From a virus, in the IMG/VR virus record IMGVR_UViG_3300027491_000004, positions 1 to 55,670 of that record: DNA of 55,670 bases. One strand, written 5' to 3'. Each line of letters starts with the position of its first letter. The stretch's first letter is position 1. Positions 34,201-43,625 of this stretch are shown piece after piece. Under the pieces are notes generated by a model that was given only the letters and a program-made list of their open reading frames with translations, made no database searches and was not told where the DNA came from. A program made the translations under genes and the position numbers.

Positions 34201-35292
34201 CCAATTAGTTCTACAGGTCCGATTGCTGGATTGCCCGGATCGATGCCTGGACTATGGTTTGATTTTGCAGGATATGGCGCATGGTTTGATTCTACAGATA
34301 TTAGATTAACAGCTGGCTGGGGCGGCACTGGTAGTATTTTTGCAGATGGCGGCGCAACGTTTGGCGGCAACCTAACTGTAGATACAGATACTCTATTTGT
34401 AGATGCCACGAATAATCGAGTCGGCGTGGGCACGGCAAGCCCGCAGTATAAGCTTCATGTTTCTGGCGATGCTCGAATCACTGGCGCGCTATATGATTCA
34501 GCCAATTCTGCCGGCACCAATGGCCAGGTACTAACATCAACTGCTACTGGCACTGCATGGAGTTCTACCGGTGCAGGAATCACTGGCTCTGGCACCGCCG
34601 GTAAACTGCCGAAATGGTCTTCTACAACTGCTTTAGCTGATTCTGTTATTACTGAATCCTCTAGCAATATTGGTATTGGTATCACAAATCCTTCTCAGAA
34701 ACTGGATGTGGCGGGCGCGGTTGCTGCCACGAATTCTGGTGGAAATCCTAATTTCCGTGCTGTAGATGGTTCAATCATCACCAAAGTTCAATCCCAATCT
34801 GTAGGCGATACAGCCGGTGCGATTGGAACAGAAAGTAACCATGTTCTGAGGCTGGTTACTAATAATACTGCAAGAGTAACACTTGATACAAGCGGAAATG
34901 TTGGCATCGGTACTACATCGCCTGGACAGAAACTTGATGTCAACGGCAATATCGGCTGGGGCACAGATCATGTTCTGGCATATTCGACGCTGACAACAAC
35001 AGCGACAACAGCAAATCAGGTCATTACTGCAGTTTCTACAACATCATTCCGCACCTTCAAGTTCATCATTCAGGCAGTCGATGCAACTGCAGGCAAGTAT
35101 CAATCGCAAGAAATTATGGCGATTCATAATGGATCTACAGTTGCTCATACAGAGTACACAGCAATCAATGTCGGCGGTGCTGTTGCGACATTCGATGTGG
35201 ATATTAGTGCAAGCACCGTGCGTCTACTCTGTACTCCACTTTCTGCAAACAGCACCGTCTTTAAGGTCTCTATGCAGCTGATCAAGGTTTAA
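31279..35292 (+). CDS. Tail fibre protein, 1337 residues
   Basis: The N-terminus MPNNILIKKSSVAARVPTTS, DLDYGELALNYADGALYYKT matches the family of fibre proteins whose first 50 residues read 'GELALNYADG'. A mixed beta shaft with SDTLATVTTRGATTTNAITV follows, then a variant of the shared fibre module from about 440 to 615 with an inserted region (SGSGTVITYTTLEAHNYSTN) in its middle. Next come ANTASKVVARDASGNFSAG repeats and three NIG-type units (VGVGTASPQYKLHVSG, IGIGITNPSQKLDVAG, VGIGTTSPGQKLDVNG). The C-terminus is a beta domain with SFRTFKFIIQAVDATAGKYQ and VFKVSMQLIKV instead of an S74 chaperone. The role is likely as a host-binding fibre. GGAG lies 12 bases upstream within a hairpin. Confidence 0.8.
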   Translation: MPNNILIKKSSVAARVPTTSDLDYGELALNYADGALYYKTSANAIARLNPPESIGFANVAVTGQSTLVADTATGTLTIAAGTGVTLTTNATTDTLTIAHSDTSSVTNLSSDNSAGVVLQDIAFTFDTYGHVQTATVATTDLDARYLQAESDTLATVTTRGATTTNAITVGGLTVNGNATVTGDISGIDSLTFDVTATEANAVGKLYWNTSDGTLSFGLVGGNSINHIGQHLTNYVFNADTTTIAKGEVVYIFSAQGDRASVKKASNATEATSSKTLGVASENIAPGTVGFVVSHGVVDGLSLGAFNPGDTVYLGTTPGTITATLPIAPYHTIFVGVIARANNGNGQLFVKIQNGLQIDELHDIQISNLANNDSLFYDAPTLVWKNTTPANARTKLGLGTIATQNANSVAITGGAIDGTPIGATTASTGKFTTLQTTGNVIVGGNLTITGTTTTVNAQNLAISDNLILLNNGIQTTITNVSGSGTVITYTTLEAHNYSTNMSVTVTGVNPSQYNITNQTITGVTSNSFTVAGSATGTYISGGTARGTTNANPDLGFAAGYNDGTYRHAGFFRDATDGYFKPFKNYTPEPDADIYIDTSHGSFALADIQAANFRGALVGNATTASTLAGTPTINGVTFNGGSNITITSNTTNALTIGAGLTGTSFNGSAAVTITVDNTVARTNDTLYVGTTAIALNRASATQTLTGVSISGNAGTVTNGVYTTDTGTVTNTMLAGSIANNKLLNSSITIAGTSTALGGSITQDTITGLSATGIIKRTGANTLAIASAGTDYVIPSGSITGSAGSVANALTLGSYLTGVSYNGSAAITAAVDATSANTASKVVARDASGNFSAGTITANLTGTASGNLTSASSLTAGNLTGTIPSAVLGSSALYVGTTSIALNRASASQSLTGVNIDGTASNITAYTINQNLGTTNDPTFASLNVNGSVGATTFNGNLVGTSATVASIIIGSSGITVPISSTGPIAGLPGSMPGLWFDFAGYGAWFDSTDIRLTAGWGGTGSIFADGGATFGGNLTVDTDTLFVDATNNRVGVGTASPQYKLHVSGDARITGALYDSANSAGTNGQVLTSTATGTAWSSTGAGITGSGTAGKLPKWSSTTALADSVITESSSNIGIGITNPSQKLDVAGAVAATNSGGNPNFRAVDGSIITKVQSQSVGDTAGAIGTESNHVLRLVTNNTARVTLDTSGNVGIGTTSPGQKLDVNGNIGWGTDHVLAYSTLTTTATTANQVITAVSTTSFRTFKFIIQAVDATAGKYQSQEIMAIHNGSTVAHTEYTAINVGGAVATFDVDISASTVRLLCTPLSANSTVFKVSMQLIKV

Positions 35293-35298
35293 TAAATA
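35291..35298 (+). promoter_or_regulatory. Late-promoter-like box over a stop codon
   Basis: TAATAAATAG holds the stop codon TAA (35290-35292) and AATAAATA. The ATG of the next fibre follows 24 bases after the box. Confidence 0.45.
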
Positions 35299-35322
35299 GG
35301 TAAAACCGGACTTTAACTACCA

Positions 35323-38300
35323 ATGGCAATCAAATCATTTCTTTCCGAGGGCGGATTCTCAGTTGGCTCAGTAGGATCGACGCCGATCGAGGTCATCGAC
35401 TCATCCGGTAACGTTACTGCAGTAGGACTCACTGTCAGCGGTAACCTCATTGTCAATGGCTCGACAACGACGATCAACTCGACAACCACAACTCTAGATG
35501 ATCCAATCTTTACCCTGGGCGGAGATACTGCGCCGACATCAGATGATAACAAAGACCGCGGCATTGAGTTCCGCTGGCACACCGGATCGCTAGCCAAGGT
35601 AGGATTCTTCGGATACGATGACAGTACAGGCAAGTTTGTATTCATTCCAGATGCTACTAACAATAGCGAAGTATTCGCCGGAACGAAAGGCACTCTCGAT
35701 GCAAATATCGAGTGGGCAGATGTGCTTAATAAGCCAGATCCGGTTGTCACAGTCACTCTGACGGGCGATGTTACTGGTACAGCAAATGCGACTCTGACAG
35801 ATCTGGGCAATGGCACGATCACTGTGGCCACTACGATTGCTGCAGATTCAATTGCTCTGGGCACTGATACAACCGGAAACTACGTTGCATCGATCACCAA
35901 CGGATCGTATATCACCGGCGGAAACGGTGGATCTGAAGGTGCTGCACTCACTCTGGCAGTCGATGCTACATCGGCTAATACAGCGAGCAAAGTAGTTGCT
36001 CGTGATGCAAGCGGTAACTTCAGCGCAGGAGTGATCACCGGAACTCGCCTCGAGGCCAGAAATTCAGGAGCAACTCAGATCTATCTTGATAGTACAACGA
36101 GCGGAAGTAAGGAAATCGTGTTTCAAAACAACGGCGCAACTGCCGGATATGTCTGGGCATCTGGAAGCTATGTTGGACTTGGAGGAGGAGGCGCGGCAAC
36201 TTCGCTTTTTGTAACAGCAGCGAGCGGAAATACTGGTATCGGAACAACTTCACCTGGAGGTAGATTAGAAGTCAATTTTACTGCTGCTACCGGCGCTACT
36301 GCACTCATTCTCAGAACATCTGATGGCGGTGCAAATGGAACGATCCGTTGGCAGAATAGCACTGCAGTTAATGGCGCGGCAATTGGTTCGAACTATAATG
36401 TTTCTGATGTCGGCGCACTAGAATTTCTAAACGGAAATACTACAAACGTCATTTTCCGTTCATCCGGTAATGTGGGTATTGGGACAACGGCGCCTGGTCA
36501 AAAACTAGAAGTAAATGGAAATATTTTAGCTGGAAATTCAGTTGCTAATAATAGTATTTCTGTCACGAGAACTGGCGCGAATTCCTCAAGTTTATCTCTT
36601 CAGGCATTTACTGATAGCCCTGCAATTACTTGGGATGGCGCTGGTGGATATCTTAGATTTATATACAGCTCGACAGAACAAATGCGAATCACCAGCGGCG
36701 GTAATGTTGGTATTGGCGTAACTAGTCCAGGCGCCAAACTTCATGTTGCCGGTGCCCACGCGGATGAAGGCGCAGATCGTGCTGCTACAACTGCCTTTAT
36801 CGTAGATACAAAAACTAATGGTACTGGCGATGGCAAGACGTATATTAAAACCGGGTGGGTTAATACTGGAAATTATGGTGTATCTACTCTTGCTGTAGGA
36901 TATTACGCATCGGGAACTCAGGTTAGAGATGTAATTACAATGCTTGGAACAGGTAACGTTGGTATTGGCGTTTCTGCTCCTGTAGTTCCACTTGAAGTAA
37001 AAGATGCTGGCGCCGGCAATAAAGTTGCACACTTTGGATCAGGATACGTTCGCATCGGCGGATCAATTGATAACGGGTCAAGTACAGTTCTAAATGTAGC
37101 TCCTGGTGTTGTAGCGTTCGACGCGCCTGGAGTTGTAGGCGGAAGATTTACGATCAACTCGAGCGGCAACGTTGGTATCGGAAATACATCACCAAGCAAT
37201 AAGCTGGATGTTACTGGTGCAATTAGAACAACTGACTGGTACTACGTCGATGGATCTGGATTTGGCATGTATAATAATGCCACGGGTTTATATCTGTCGA
37301 CCATCGGAAATAACTGGGATATCTCAAGTGCTTCTGGGCAAACGTGGTCCGGCCTGCGTTTATATTCCGGCGGTAAAAACGTTACTTGGCGCGGCCACTT
37401 CTATGGCGATGGTACTGGTCAAGGTTTCCTAGATTCTGCTGGAAACTGGGCACTTCGCGTAGATAGCTCAAAGCGTTTAATTGCATACTCCGGTATCGCA
37501 AATATGGACGCGGGAATCCGTGTTAGTATGCCAGGTGGTGCAGCATATGCTACGACTACTTCTACTATTACTGGAGCATTTAAGATCAAGCTGCCGACTG
37601 CACGCTATAAGTCGGATTCAATGCTGCGGATGACGATCAACATCTACCAGTACAGCACTGGTCAATCGTTAAAGTTTAATGTCGGTGGATATAACTATAA
37701 TCATGCCACAAATGCATGGCTAAATGTATTTGCCGAGCAGGAATCCGACTCAAACGCAACAGTTTATACTGTGCGCTTCGGTGACGATGGCACTTCTAAC
37801 TGTATTTGGATCGGTGAGACAAATTCTACATGGTCTTATCCGCAGGTATTTGTTTCTGATTTTCAGGCCGGATTTGGTGGAACTACTGCTGACTGGGCAT
37901 CAAGCTGGGCAATTACTGCTGTCACTGCATTTGATACTGTTTATACATCTCGAGTTTCTGCAATTAAGGTTACCTCGAATAATATCGGTACTTATGGTGT
38001 AAGCTCGATTACTGGCACTGCAAATCAGATCACAGCATCTGCTAGCACTGGTGCGGTAACGCTGTCACTGCCGCAGAATATCCATACTGGAGCAACACCG
38101 ACATTCTCATCACTCACGCTAAGCGGAGATGTTATAACACTGAGCGGATCTGGCGTATCTGCATATGCAAATAGCACAGCCAGAATTTACAACCAGGCAG
38201 GTGTAGGGCCGACGATCAATGGTAATTCACTCGAGGTGCGTACTGGTTCTTCTGGAACACTTGCGCTCACAGTAAATAGCTCGCAGCATTCTCTATTTGC

Positions 38301-41300
38301 AGGAAGAGCCTCAACCGGTGTATTTCCAGGATTTACTTCTGCTCAATTACCACAGTACGGTATGGGAGTGGCATATGGTACAGATGCTACATCATATGCT
38401 GCTACTGGAGCTACTCGAGCGCCGGACGGTTATACTATTGCGATCGGTCCATTCAATAATACAAATCGCTATTCGCAAATCGTATTTGGTGTTGGAAACG
38501 GCGGCGTAAATGGATTCTCTTATATCGGAGGCGCAGCACATGGAACATCGTATCTGGCACATCTGATTTTTGGCCGTACTACTGGTTCTGCGTCATATGC
38601 GGAATCCATGCGAATCGATGGATCGAGCGGCAACGTCCTCATCGGCGGTGTCATCGACGGCGGGCAGAAGTTGCAGGTGAACGGGACGGGGTACTTCGCG
38701 GGCTCGGTTCAGTCACGCGCCGCCGCCGCGTCTTTTGTCGCCGCAAATTACGATTATACGGGTGACTACAGTTTGGCTTCCACGGTGGGCAGCCTGATCG
38801 GCTCAAATAGCACTTCGGCAAGTCTTCGCATCGCGGTTCTCGGAAGTGACACGACCTCTGACCCATTTGTAAACTTTCTGACTGCCGGCGCGACCAATTG
38901 GTCCGTTGGAGTGGACAATAGCGACAGCGATAGTTTCAAGATTACAAATACCACCGGAGTGGGCTCTAACGAAAAGCTCACGATTACTACTGCCGGAGCC
39001 GCCACCTTCGCGGCAGGCATCACCGTAAACAGCTCGATAACATCAGGCGCCGGATCATTGTCGCTGAACGGCGCGAGCGGTAACGGTGTGATCATTAACA
39101 ATTCTTTGACTGGCGGCGTGAACATCGGCGCGGTTCCGACACAAGTAGGTATTCTTTCCGTGCGCCCAGTGGCCGATGGCATCTTTAATTTTCGCAATGC
39201 TGCGAGCCTTGGCTCCTACACAGGCGGCGCAATCGACATGCTTAACGACGCGACCAACACCGTCACAAATCTGACGTTTCGCGCCGCGGCATATAACTTC
39301 CTCACCGGAGCCGCCACCTTCGCGGGCGCGGTGACTTTTAACGGAGCCACGACGCACAGCGGCAGCGCCACATTTAACTCTGGCGCTCGTATTATCCCAG
39401 ACGGTGGTTCTGCGTCTGCTACTGGCGTAGGGTTCACGGCTGGAAACGGATTTTTTTACACGGGCTCAAACATTGTTCGCATTGCGGCCGCTGGCGTGGA
39501 GGCGGCGACGTTCTCCGCTACTGCCGCCACCTTCGCGGGCGCGGTGACGGTGGCTGGCAACCTAACTATAACCGCATCTGGCAAGCAAACACTTGGGCAA
39601 AGCGTTAATGCAACGGTTTACGCAGGAAATAGCACTACACTAGATCAAGCAATAATTCTCTCGAATACTCGCCGCGCAAACTATGGCGATGTAATGATCG
39701 CAAAGAATCTTGAGGGTGTAGCTTCTACCGATAGTTATGCAACTCCAGGAACAACTGTTGCTACAGGATACGCCGCTGTTGAGATGCGCTACGGCGGCGC
39801 TGTCAGAGTGTATGGCAATAGCGGCGCTACAACAGCAGCCGCAACTGTTTCACCCAACGTTTTAGCAGAATTTACTCCAACAAGTGTAGCATTAAATCAA
39901 AATACTAGTGTCACTGGAAATCTTACAGTCAGCGGTAACTTGATAATTAACGGCACCACAACTACTGTTAATTCCACAGTATCTACGATCAAGGATCCAA
40001 TCGTTACTTTAGGAGGCGGTGACGCTGGAACTGCTGCTGCATCCGATGATAACAAGGACCGCGGCATTGAATTCAAGTGGCACAATGGAACTGCAGCAAA
40101 GACTGGATTCTTCGGATTCGATGACAGCACTGGGTACTTTACCTTTATTCCAGATGCAACAAATACAAGCGAGGTATTCAGCGGAACTCAAGGCGATATT
40201 CAGGCATCTAATTTCCGTGGAAACCTGATCGGTAACGTTACTGGAAATGTCAGCGGATCTGCTGGATCTGTTGCGACACTGACTGCCGGATCATATCTGA
40301 CTGGTACATCATCATCATTTAATGGATCTACCGCTGTCACGTTTGCGGTTGATGCAACTTCTGCAAACACAGTTTCTAAGGTTGTGGCTCGTGATGCGAG
40401 TGGTAACTTTAGTGCGGGTACAATTACTGCTGCGCTATCAGGAAATGCTTCTACATCGAGTGATTCCAGCTTATTGAATGGAATTTCTGCGATTAACCTG
40501 TATAACAACATGGGAGAAGGCCATGGCCAGCGCACCTCCTTTGATGCTACTACACCGTCTTACGGCTTTGGTTATAGATACGTGCAAGGATCGACGAATG
40601 GCCCTGGTACGGGTGGCGGTGTAAGCGGTCAATTTTATTCGTGGTACATCGGTTTGGGCTCTCAATATCCTGCAACTGGAGCCAACTCGCATGGCGCGAT
40701 GTTTGCAGTTGACCGCAATTCTGCGACACCTTATCTTTCTGTTAGATTTAATGAATCTAATGCCTTTGGTTCATGGTATAAGATTCGCGCGGGCGCAGCC
40801 GATAGTTGGTCCACAGCACGCACATTAACTATCGGATCAACTGGCAAATCAGTAAATGGATCTGCGGATGTCGCATGGACAGCATCTGAAATCGGCACGT
40901 CAGCAAACACCGCTAGTACAATTGTAGCGCGTGACGCAAGCGGATCATTTTCTGCTGGTGCATCTAACTTTATTGGTCCAGCAACTACGACAGCATATGC
41001 GCTTCGAGTTGCTAAAGGTAATGCTGCCGATACGGGCGGCCACACCACATTCCTAGGAATGGCGTGCGAAACTACATCATGGTCAAAAGGCGCGATTGGG
41101 TGGACTCGTACTGGATCATACGATACCGGACAACTTGGCTTCTTCATTAATACTGCAGTTGACGCAACTAGTGCGGCAACATCCGACCTCAAGATGGTCA
41201 TTCTTGGAAACGGAAATGTTGGTATCGGATTAGCATTCGGCACTGCGCCTTCTTACAAGCTAGAAGTTAGTGGAACTGGATATTTTAGCGGAGCACTATC

Positions 41301-42426
41301 ATCCGGTGGTACAATTACCAGTTCAGGCAATTTAACAGTAACAGGCGGCACTATCACTGGTGGCGCAAGCGGATTATCACTTGCTGCCGGCGGCACTAAT
41401 CAGAATATAACACTTACTTCTAGTGGTACTGGCAGAATTGATATCGTCGGACCTGCCAATGCAATTGCAGCAAGAATCGGTGCGGCAAGTCAATATCTGA
41501 CGGTCGGTTCTTATACTCCAAATTCGGCGGGTGCAACTCTTGGATATAATGGAACTCAGTACTTAGGACTTAATGCTTTCTTTGGAGTTCTTGTGGGGCG
41601 CACCTATGTATCTAACAATACTACTGCTCCTGCCGATGGAATGATAATACAGGGCAACGTTGGTATCGGGACAACGAGTCCTTCGGCAAAATTAGATATC
41701 TCCGGTAATTCAGTTCAAGACGTAGGTTTAGTTAGATTCATTAATGATTCAACGTCTGGAACATTTGTTCCAACTGCAAGCTTTATTCAAACTCGCGGTA
41801 ATCATAGTTACGGTACAGTTGCGGAATTTAGAGTTAACACCGCTGGCGACACTGATCGACCGACAATTTTATTCAGATCAGCGCAAGCTGCACACCAATG
41901 GCGCGTAGGTCAAGTAACTTCTGGATGGGGAACAAATGATAATTTTGGAATTGGTTATGTCGCGTCAAATGCTTCTCCAGTTGCATGGCCAACAAATTAT
42001 TTTACAATTACTACCGGCGGTAATGTTGGAATTGGAGTAACTGGTCCATCATACAAACTTGAAGTCAACGGTTCATTTGCAGCAACAACTAAGAGCTTCG
42101 TAATTAAGCATCCGACAAAGGAAGGTAAGAAGCTTCGCTACGGATCGCTCGAAGGTCCTGAGAATGGCGTATATGTCCGAGGCAAGCTCAAGGGATCGAA
42201 TGTCATCGAGCTTCCTGACTACTGGACAAAGCTTATTGATCCTGAGTCGATCACTGTTCAGCTCACACCGATCGGCTCGCACCAGAAGCTGTATGTCGAG
42301 AAGATCGAGGATAATAAGGTTTATATCGCAAACGAGAATCTGCTCGCGAAGGCGATCAACTGCTTCTTCTATGTGCTTGCAGAACGTATCGATGTTGAGA
42401 AACTTCAGGTCGAAATTGACGCATAA
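35323..42426 (+). CDS. Very large tail fibre/adhesin, 2367 residues
   Basis: N-terminus MAIKSFLSEGGFSVGSVGST, then a first copy of the shared fibre module (DDNKDRGIEFRWHTGSLAKV, 35.4-35.7 kb) and a second copy at 39.9-40.2 kb (DDNKDRGIEFKWHNGTAAKT). In between are nine NIG-type collagen-like/YadA-like units such as NVGIGTTSPGGRLEV, GIGTTAPGQKLEV and GIGNTSPSNKLDV. Residues about 1100-1415 are encoded by the GC-rich block (see that entry). The end is a separate C-terminal domain, SFVIKHPTKEGKKLRYGSLE, GPENGVYVRGKL, then IELPDYWTKLIDPESITVQL and INCFFYVLAERIDVEKLQVE. It has no S74 sequence, so this domain may act as trimer cap. Probable function is host binding. It ends in a TAATG overlap with the LamG genes. 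Confidence 0.8.
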   Translation: MAIKSFLSEGGFSVGSVGSTPIEVIDSSGNVTAVGLTVSGNLIVNGSTTTINSTTTTLDDPIFTLGGDTAPTSDDNKDRGIEFRWHTGSLAKVGFFGYDDSTGKFVFIPDATNNSEVFAGTKGTLDANIEWADVLNKPDPVVTVTLTGDVTGTANATLTDLGNGTITVATTIAADSIALGTDTTGNYVASITNGSYITGGNGGSEGAALTLAVDATSANTASKVVARDASGNFSAGVITGTRLEARNSGATQIYLDSTTSGSKEIVFQNNGATAGYVWASGSYVGLGGGGAATSLFVTAASGNTGIGTTSPGGRLEVNFTAATGATALILRTSDGGANGTIRWQNSTAVNGAAIGSNYNVSDVGALEFLNGNTTNVIFRSSGNVGIGTTAPGQKLEVNGNILAGNSVANNSISVTRTGANSSSLSLQAFTDSPAITWDGAGGYLRFIYSSTEQMRITSGGNVGIGVTSPGAKLHVAGAHADEGADRAATTAFIVDTKTNGTGDGKTYIKTGWVNTGNYGVSTLAVGYYASGTQVRDVITMLGTGNVGIGVSAPVVPLEVKDAGAGNKVAHFGSGYVRIGGSIDNGSSTVLNVAPGVVAFDAPGVVGGRFTINSSGNVGIGNTSPSNKLDVTGAIRTTDWYYVDGSGFGMYNNATGLYLSTIGNNWDISSASGQTWSGLRLYSGGKNVTWRGHFYGDGTGQGFLDSAGNWALRVDSSKRLIAYSGIANMDAGIRVSMPGGAAYATTTSTITGAFKIKLPTARYKSDSMLRMTINIYQYSTGQSLKFNVGGYNYNHATNAWLNVFAEQESDSNATVYTVRFGDDGTSNCIWIGETNSTWSYPQVFVSDFQAGFGGTTADWASSWAITAVTAFDTVYTSRVSAIKVTSNNIGTYGVSSITGTANQITASASTGAVTLSLPQNIHTGATPTFSSLTLSGDVITLSGSGVSAYANSTARIYNQAGVGPTINGNSLEVRTGSSGTLALTVNSSQHSLFAGRASTGVFPGFTSAQLPQYGMGVAYGTDATSYAATGATRAPDGYTIAIGPFNNTNRYSQIVFGVGNGGVNGFSYIGGAAHGTSYLAHLIFGRTTGSASYAESMRIDGSSGNVLIGGVIDGGQKLQVNGTGYFAGSVQSRAAAASFVAANYDYTGDYSLASTVGSLIGSNSTSASLRIAVLGSDTTSDPFVNFLTAGATNWSVGVDNSDSDSFKITNTTGVGSNEKLTITTAGAATFAAGITVNSSITSGAGSLSLNGASGNGVIINNSLTGGVNIGAVPTQVGILSVRPVADGIFNFRNAASLGSYTGGAIDMLNDATNTVTNLTFRAAAYNFLTGAATFAGAVTFNGATTHSGSATFNSGARIIPDGGSASATGVGFTAGNGFFYTGSNIVRIAAAGVEAATFSATAATFAGAVTVAGNLTITASGKQTLGQSVNATVYAGNSTTLDQAIILSNTRRANYGDVMIAKNLEGVASTDSYATPGTTVATGYAAVEMRYGGAVRVYGNSGATTAAATVSPNVLAEFTPTSVALNQNTSVTGNLTVSGNLIINGTTTTVNSTVSTIKDPIVTLGGGDAGTAAASDDNKDRGIEFKWHNGTAAKTGFFGFDDSTGYFTFIPDATNTSEVFSGTQGDIQASNFRGNLIGNVTGNVSGSAGSVATLTAGSYLTGTSSSFNGSTAVTFAVDATSANTVSKVVARDASGNFSAGTITAALSGNASTSSDSSLLNGISAINLYNNMGEGHGQRTSFDATTPSYGFGYRYVQGSTNGPGTGGGVSGQFYSWYIGLGSQYPATGANSHGAMFAVDRNSATPYLSVRFNESNAFGSWYKIRAGAADSWSTARTLTIGSTGKSVNGSADVAWTASEIGTSANTASTIVARDASGSFSAGASNFIGPATTTAYALRVAKGNAADTGGHTTFLGMACETTSWSKGAIGWTRTGSYDTGQLGFFINTAVDATSAATSDLKMVILGNGNVGIGLAFGTAPSYKLEVSGTGYFSGALSSGGTITSSGNLTVTGGTITGGASGLSLAAGGTNQNITLTSSGTGRIDIVGPANAIAARIGAASQYLTVGSYTPNSAGATLGYNGTQYLGLNAFFGVLVGRTYVSNNTTAPADGMIIQGNVGIGTTSPSAKLDISGNSVQDVGLVRFINDSTSGTFVPTASFIQTRGNHSYGTVAEFRVNTAGDTDRPTILFRSAQAAHQWRVGQVTSGWGTNDNFGIGYVASNASPVAWPTNYFTITTGGNVGIGVTGPSYKLEVNGSFAATTKSFVIKHPTKEGKKLRYGSLEGPENGVYVRGKLKGSNVIELPDYWTKLIDPESITVQLTPIGSHQKLYVEKIEDNKVYIANENLLAKAINCFFYVLAERIDVEKLQVEIDA
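38630..39560 (+). other. GC-rich, compositionally foreign block within the fibre gene
   Basis: From about 38,630 the codon choice shifts to C/G at third positions (GGC, GCG, ACG, GTC runs, CGCGCCGCCGCCGCG), then returns to the AT-leaning neighbour pattern at about 39,560. The frame stays open and the protein remains fibre-like (YFAGSVQSRAAAASFVAAN; LAS...GSDTTSDPFVNFL). This fits a module acquired from another phage by recombination. Edges are judged by eye. Confidence 0.65.
38998..39548 (+). repeat. Direct repeats in the GC-rich block
   Basis: GCCGCCACCTTCGCGG occurs at 38998-39013, 39310-39325 and 39523-39538. The second and third copies agree over 26 bases (39310-39335, 39523-39548). They encode TFAG-type units and can support deletion or expansion. 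Confidence 0.8.
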
Positions 42427-43625
42427 TGGCTACATATTATTCACCTAGATCTGTCACTGATGGGCTAGTGCTTTCCCTTGATGCGGGAAATAATAAAAGC
42501 CATGCGCGAAATCGATTCTTGGCCTATGGATCTGGTACAGTAACAGAAAATGTTTCATTTGCTATTCAGGGAAATGGTACTTTTCAAAGAGTTGCTGCGG
42601 GCACTGTAGTTGGTGGATACACGATCAAGACCGAGGATGTAGTCTATAGTTATGCGCTCGGATCAAATGGCTGTCATTATCATGGTAACTCGGTGCAGGT
42701 ACCATCTGGCGTTTATGTGACTTTTTCCTGTGATTATTTGGTGACCGGGGCGACAAACTATCCCGTGAATTCTGCGTTATTAGTATTAGAAAACTATGGA
42801 GGAAATGCTTTGGGTGGGCAAGTAAATGTTGCAAATAGCATACAAGATGTATGGCAAAGAGCATCAATGACAGTTGGGCCTACTGCGGGCATAGGAACTC
42901 AGGCTATGTTTTTGTATCCTGGATTATGCGGAACACGCCTTGCTGATTCTGGAACTCTTTATATGCGAAATCCGCTTGTCGAATGGAAGAATACTGACAG
43001 TGGTAATACAGGATACAATTCCTCAACAAATCTGGGTATTTGGTACGATATGAGTAGAAATGGGTACAATGGTACATTCAGTGGAGTGCCAGTTTATAAT
43101 TCATCTAACAATGGGCATTTGGCATTTGACGGCGTGGATGATTACATCGATCTTGGAAGCACTATTCCGGCTGGCGCATTTTCTACTAGTCAGGCAGTAA
43201 GTATTTTTACTTACGCAAAAATATCATCGGTTGTTTCAAAGAATACTCTAATCAGTTTCAATGCTGAAAGAAGCTTTTTCTTACCGGGAAATAGGTTAAC
43301 AACGACTTATCAATTATACTGGGATTCAGTTGCTGGATGGAAAAACGGCACTAATTCATCTTGGACCGTTGATCAATGGTATTATTTGGGCTGGACAATA
43401 TCAGGTACAACGCTGACGTTTTATGTCAACGGAGTTGCAAATGGCACTGCTACAGTTTCCGCATTTACTCCAACAGCATCGACACCAGTAAGAATCGGAT
43501 TTGCGAATGCTGGAGAGTATGCGGCAGGATCTATTGCATCTGTTTCTGTTTATAATAGAGCGTTGACTACAACGGAAATACTGCAGAACTTTAATGCGCT
43601 GAGAGGACGCTTTGGGTTAACATGA
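42426..43625 (+). CDS. LamG-domain virion protein, first of three
   Basis: 399 residues, starting at the last base of the fibre stop (TAATG). The N-terminal tag SVTDGLVLSLDAGNNKSHAR is shared by the three genes. A middle beta-sandwich (about 60-170) is carbohydrate-module-like (GVYVTFSCDYLVTGATNYPV). A C-terminal LamG/concanavalin-like fold (about 225-395) reads HLAFDGVDDYIDLGSTIPAG, QWYYLGWTISGTTLTFYVNG, RIGFANAGEYAAGSIASVSV, then YNRALTTTEILQNFNALRGR. Such domains bind sugars. Together with the next two genes, this may give a variable adhesin set on the tail. ATGA links it to the next gene. Confidence 0.82.
   Translation: MATYYSPRSVTDGLVLSLDAGNNKSHARNRFLAYGSGTVTENVSFAIQGNGTFQRVAAGTVVGGYTIKTEDVVYSYALGSNGCHYHGNSVQVPSGVYVTFSCDYLVTGATNYPVNSALLVLENYGGNALGGQVNVANSIQDVWQRASMTVGPTAGIGTQAMFLYPGLCGTRLADSGTLYMRNPLVEWKNTDSGNTGYNSSTNLGIWYDMSRNGYNGTFSGVPVYNSSNNGHLAFDGVDDYIDLGSTIPAGAFSTSQAVSIFTYAKISSVVSKNTLISFNAERSFFLPGNRLTTTYQLYWDSVAGWKNGTNSSWTVDQWYYLGWTISGTTLTFYVNGVANGTATVSAFTPTASTPVRIGFANAGEYAAGSIASVSVYNRALTTTEILQNFNALRGRFGLT

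Noticed and set aside
23025-36362. Long antisense open frames within fibres (for example 23025-23501, 25386-25820, 35313-35864 on the minus strand)
   Set aside because: They are Val/Pro/Ala-rich reverse readings of Thr/Gly/Ser-rich repeats, without promoters or likely starts.
22465-42426. CRISPR-like repeats in fibre genes
   Set aside because: The repeats are coding, imperfect, and lack uniform spacers.
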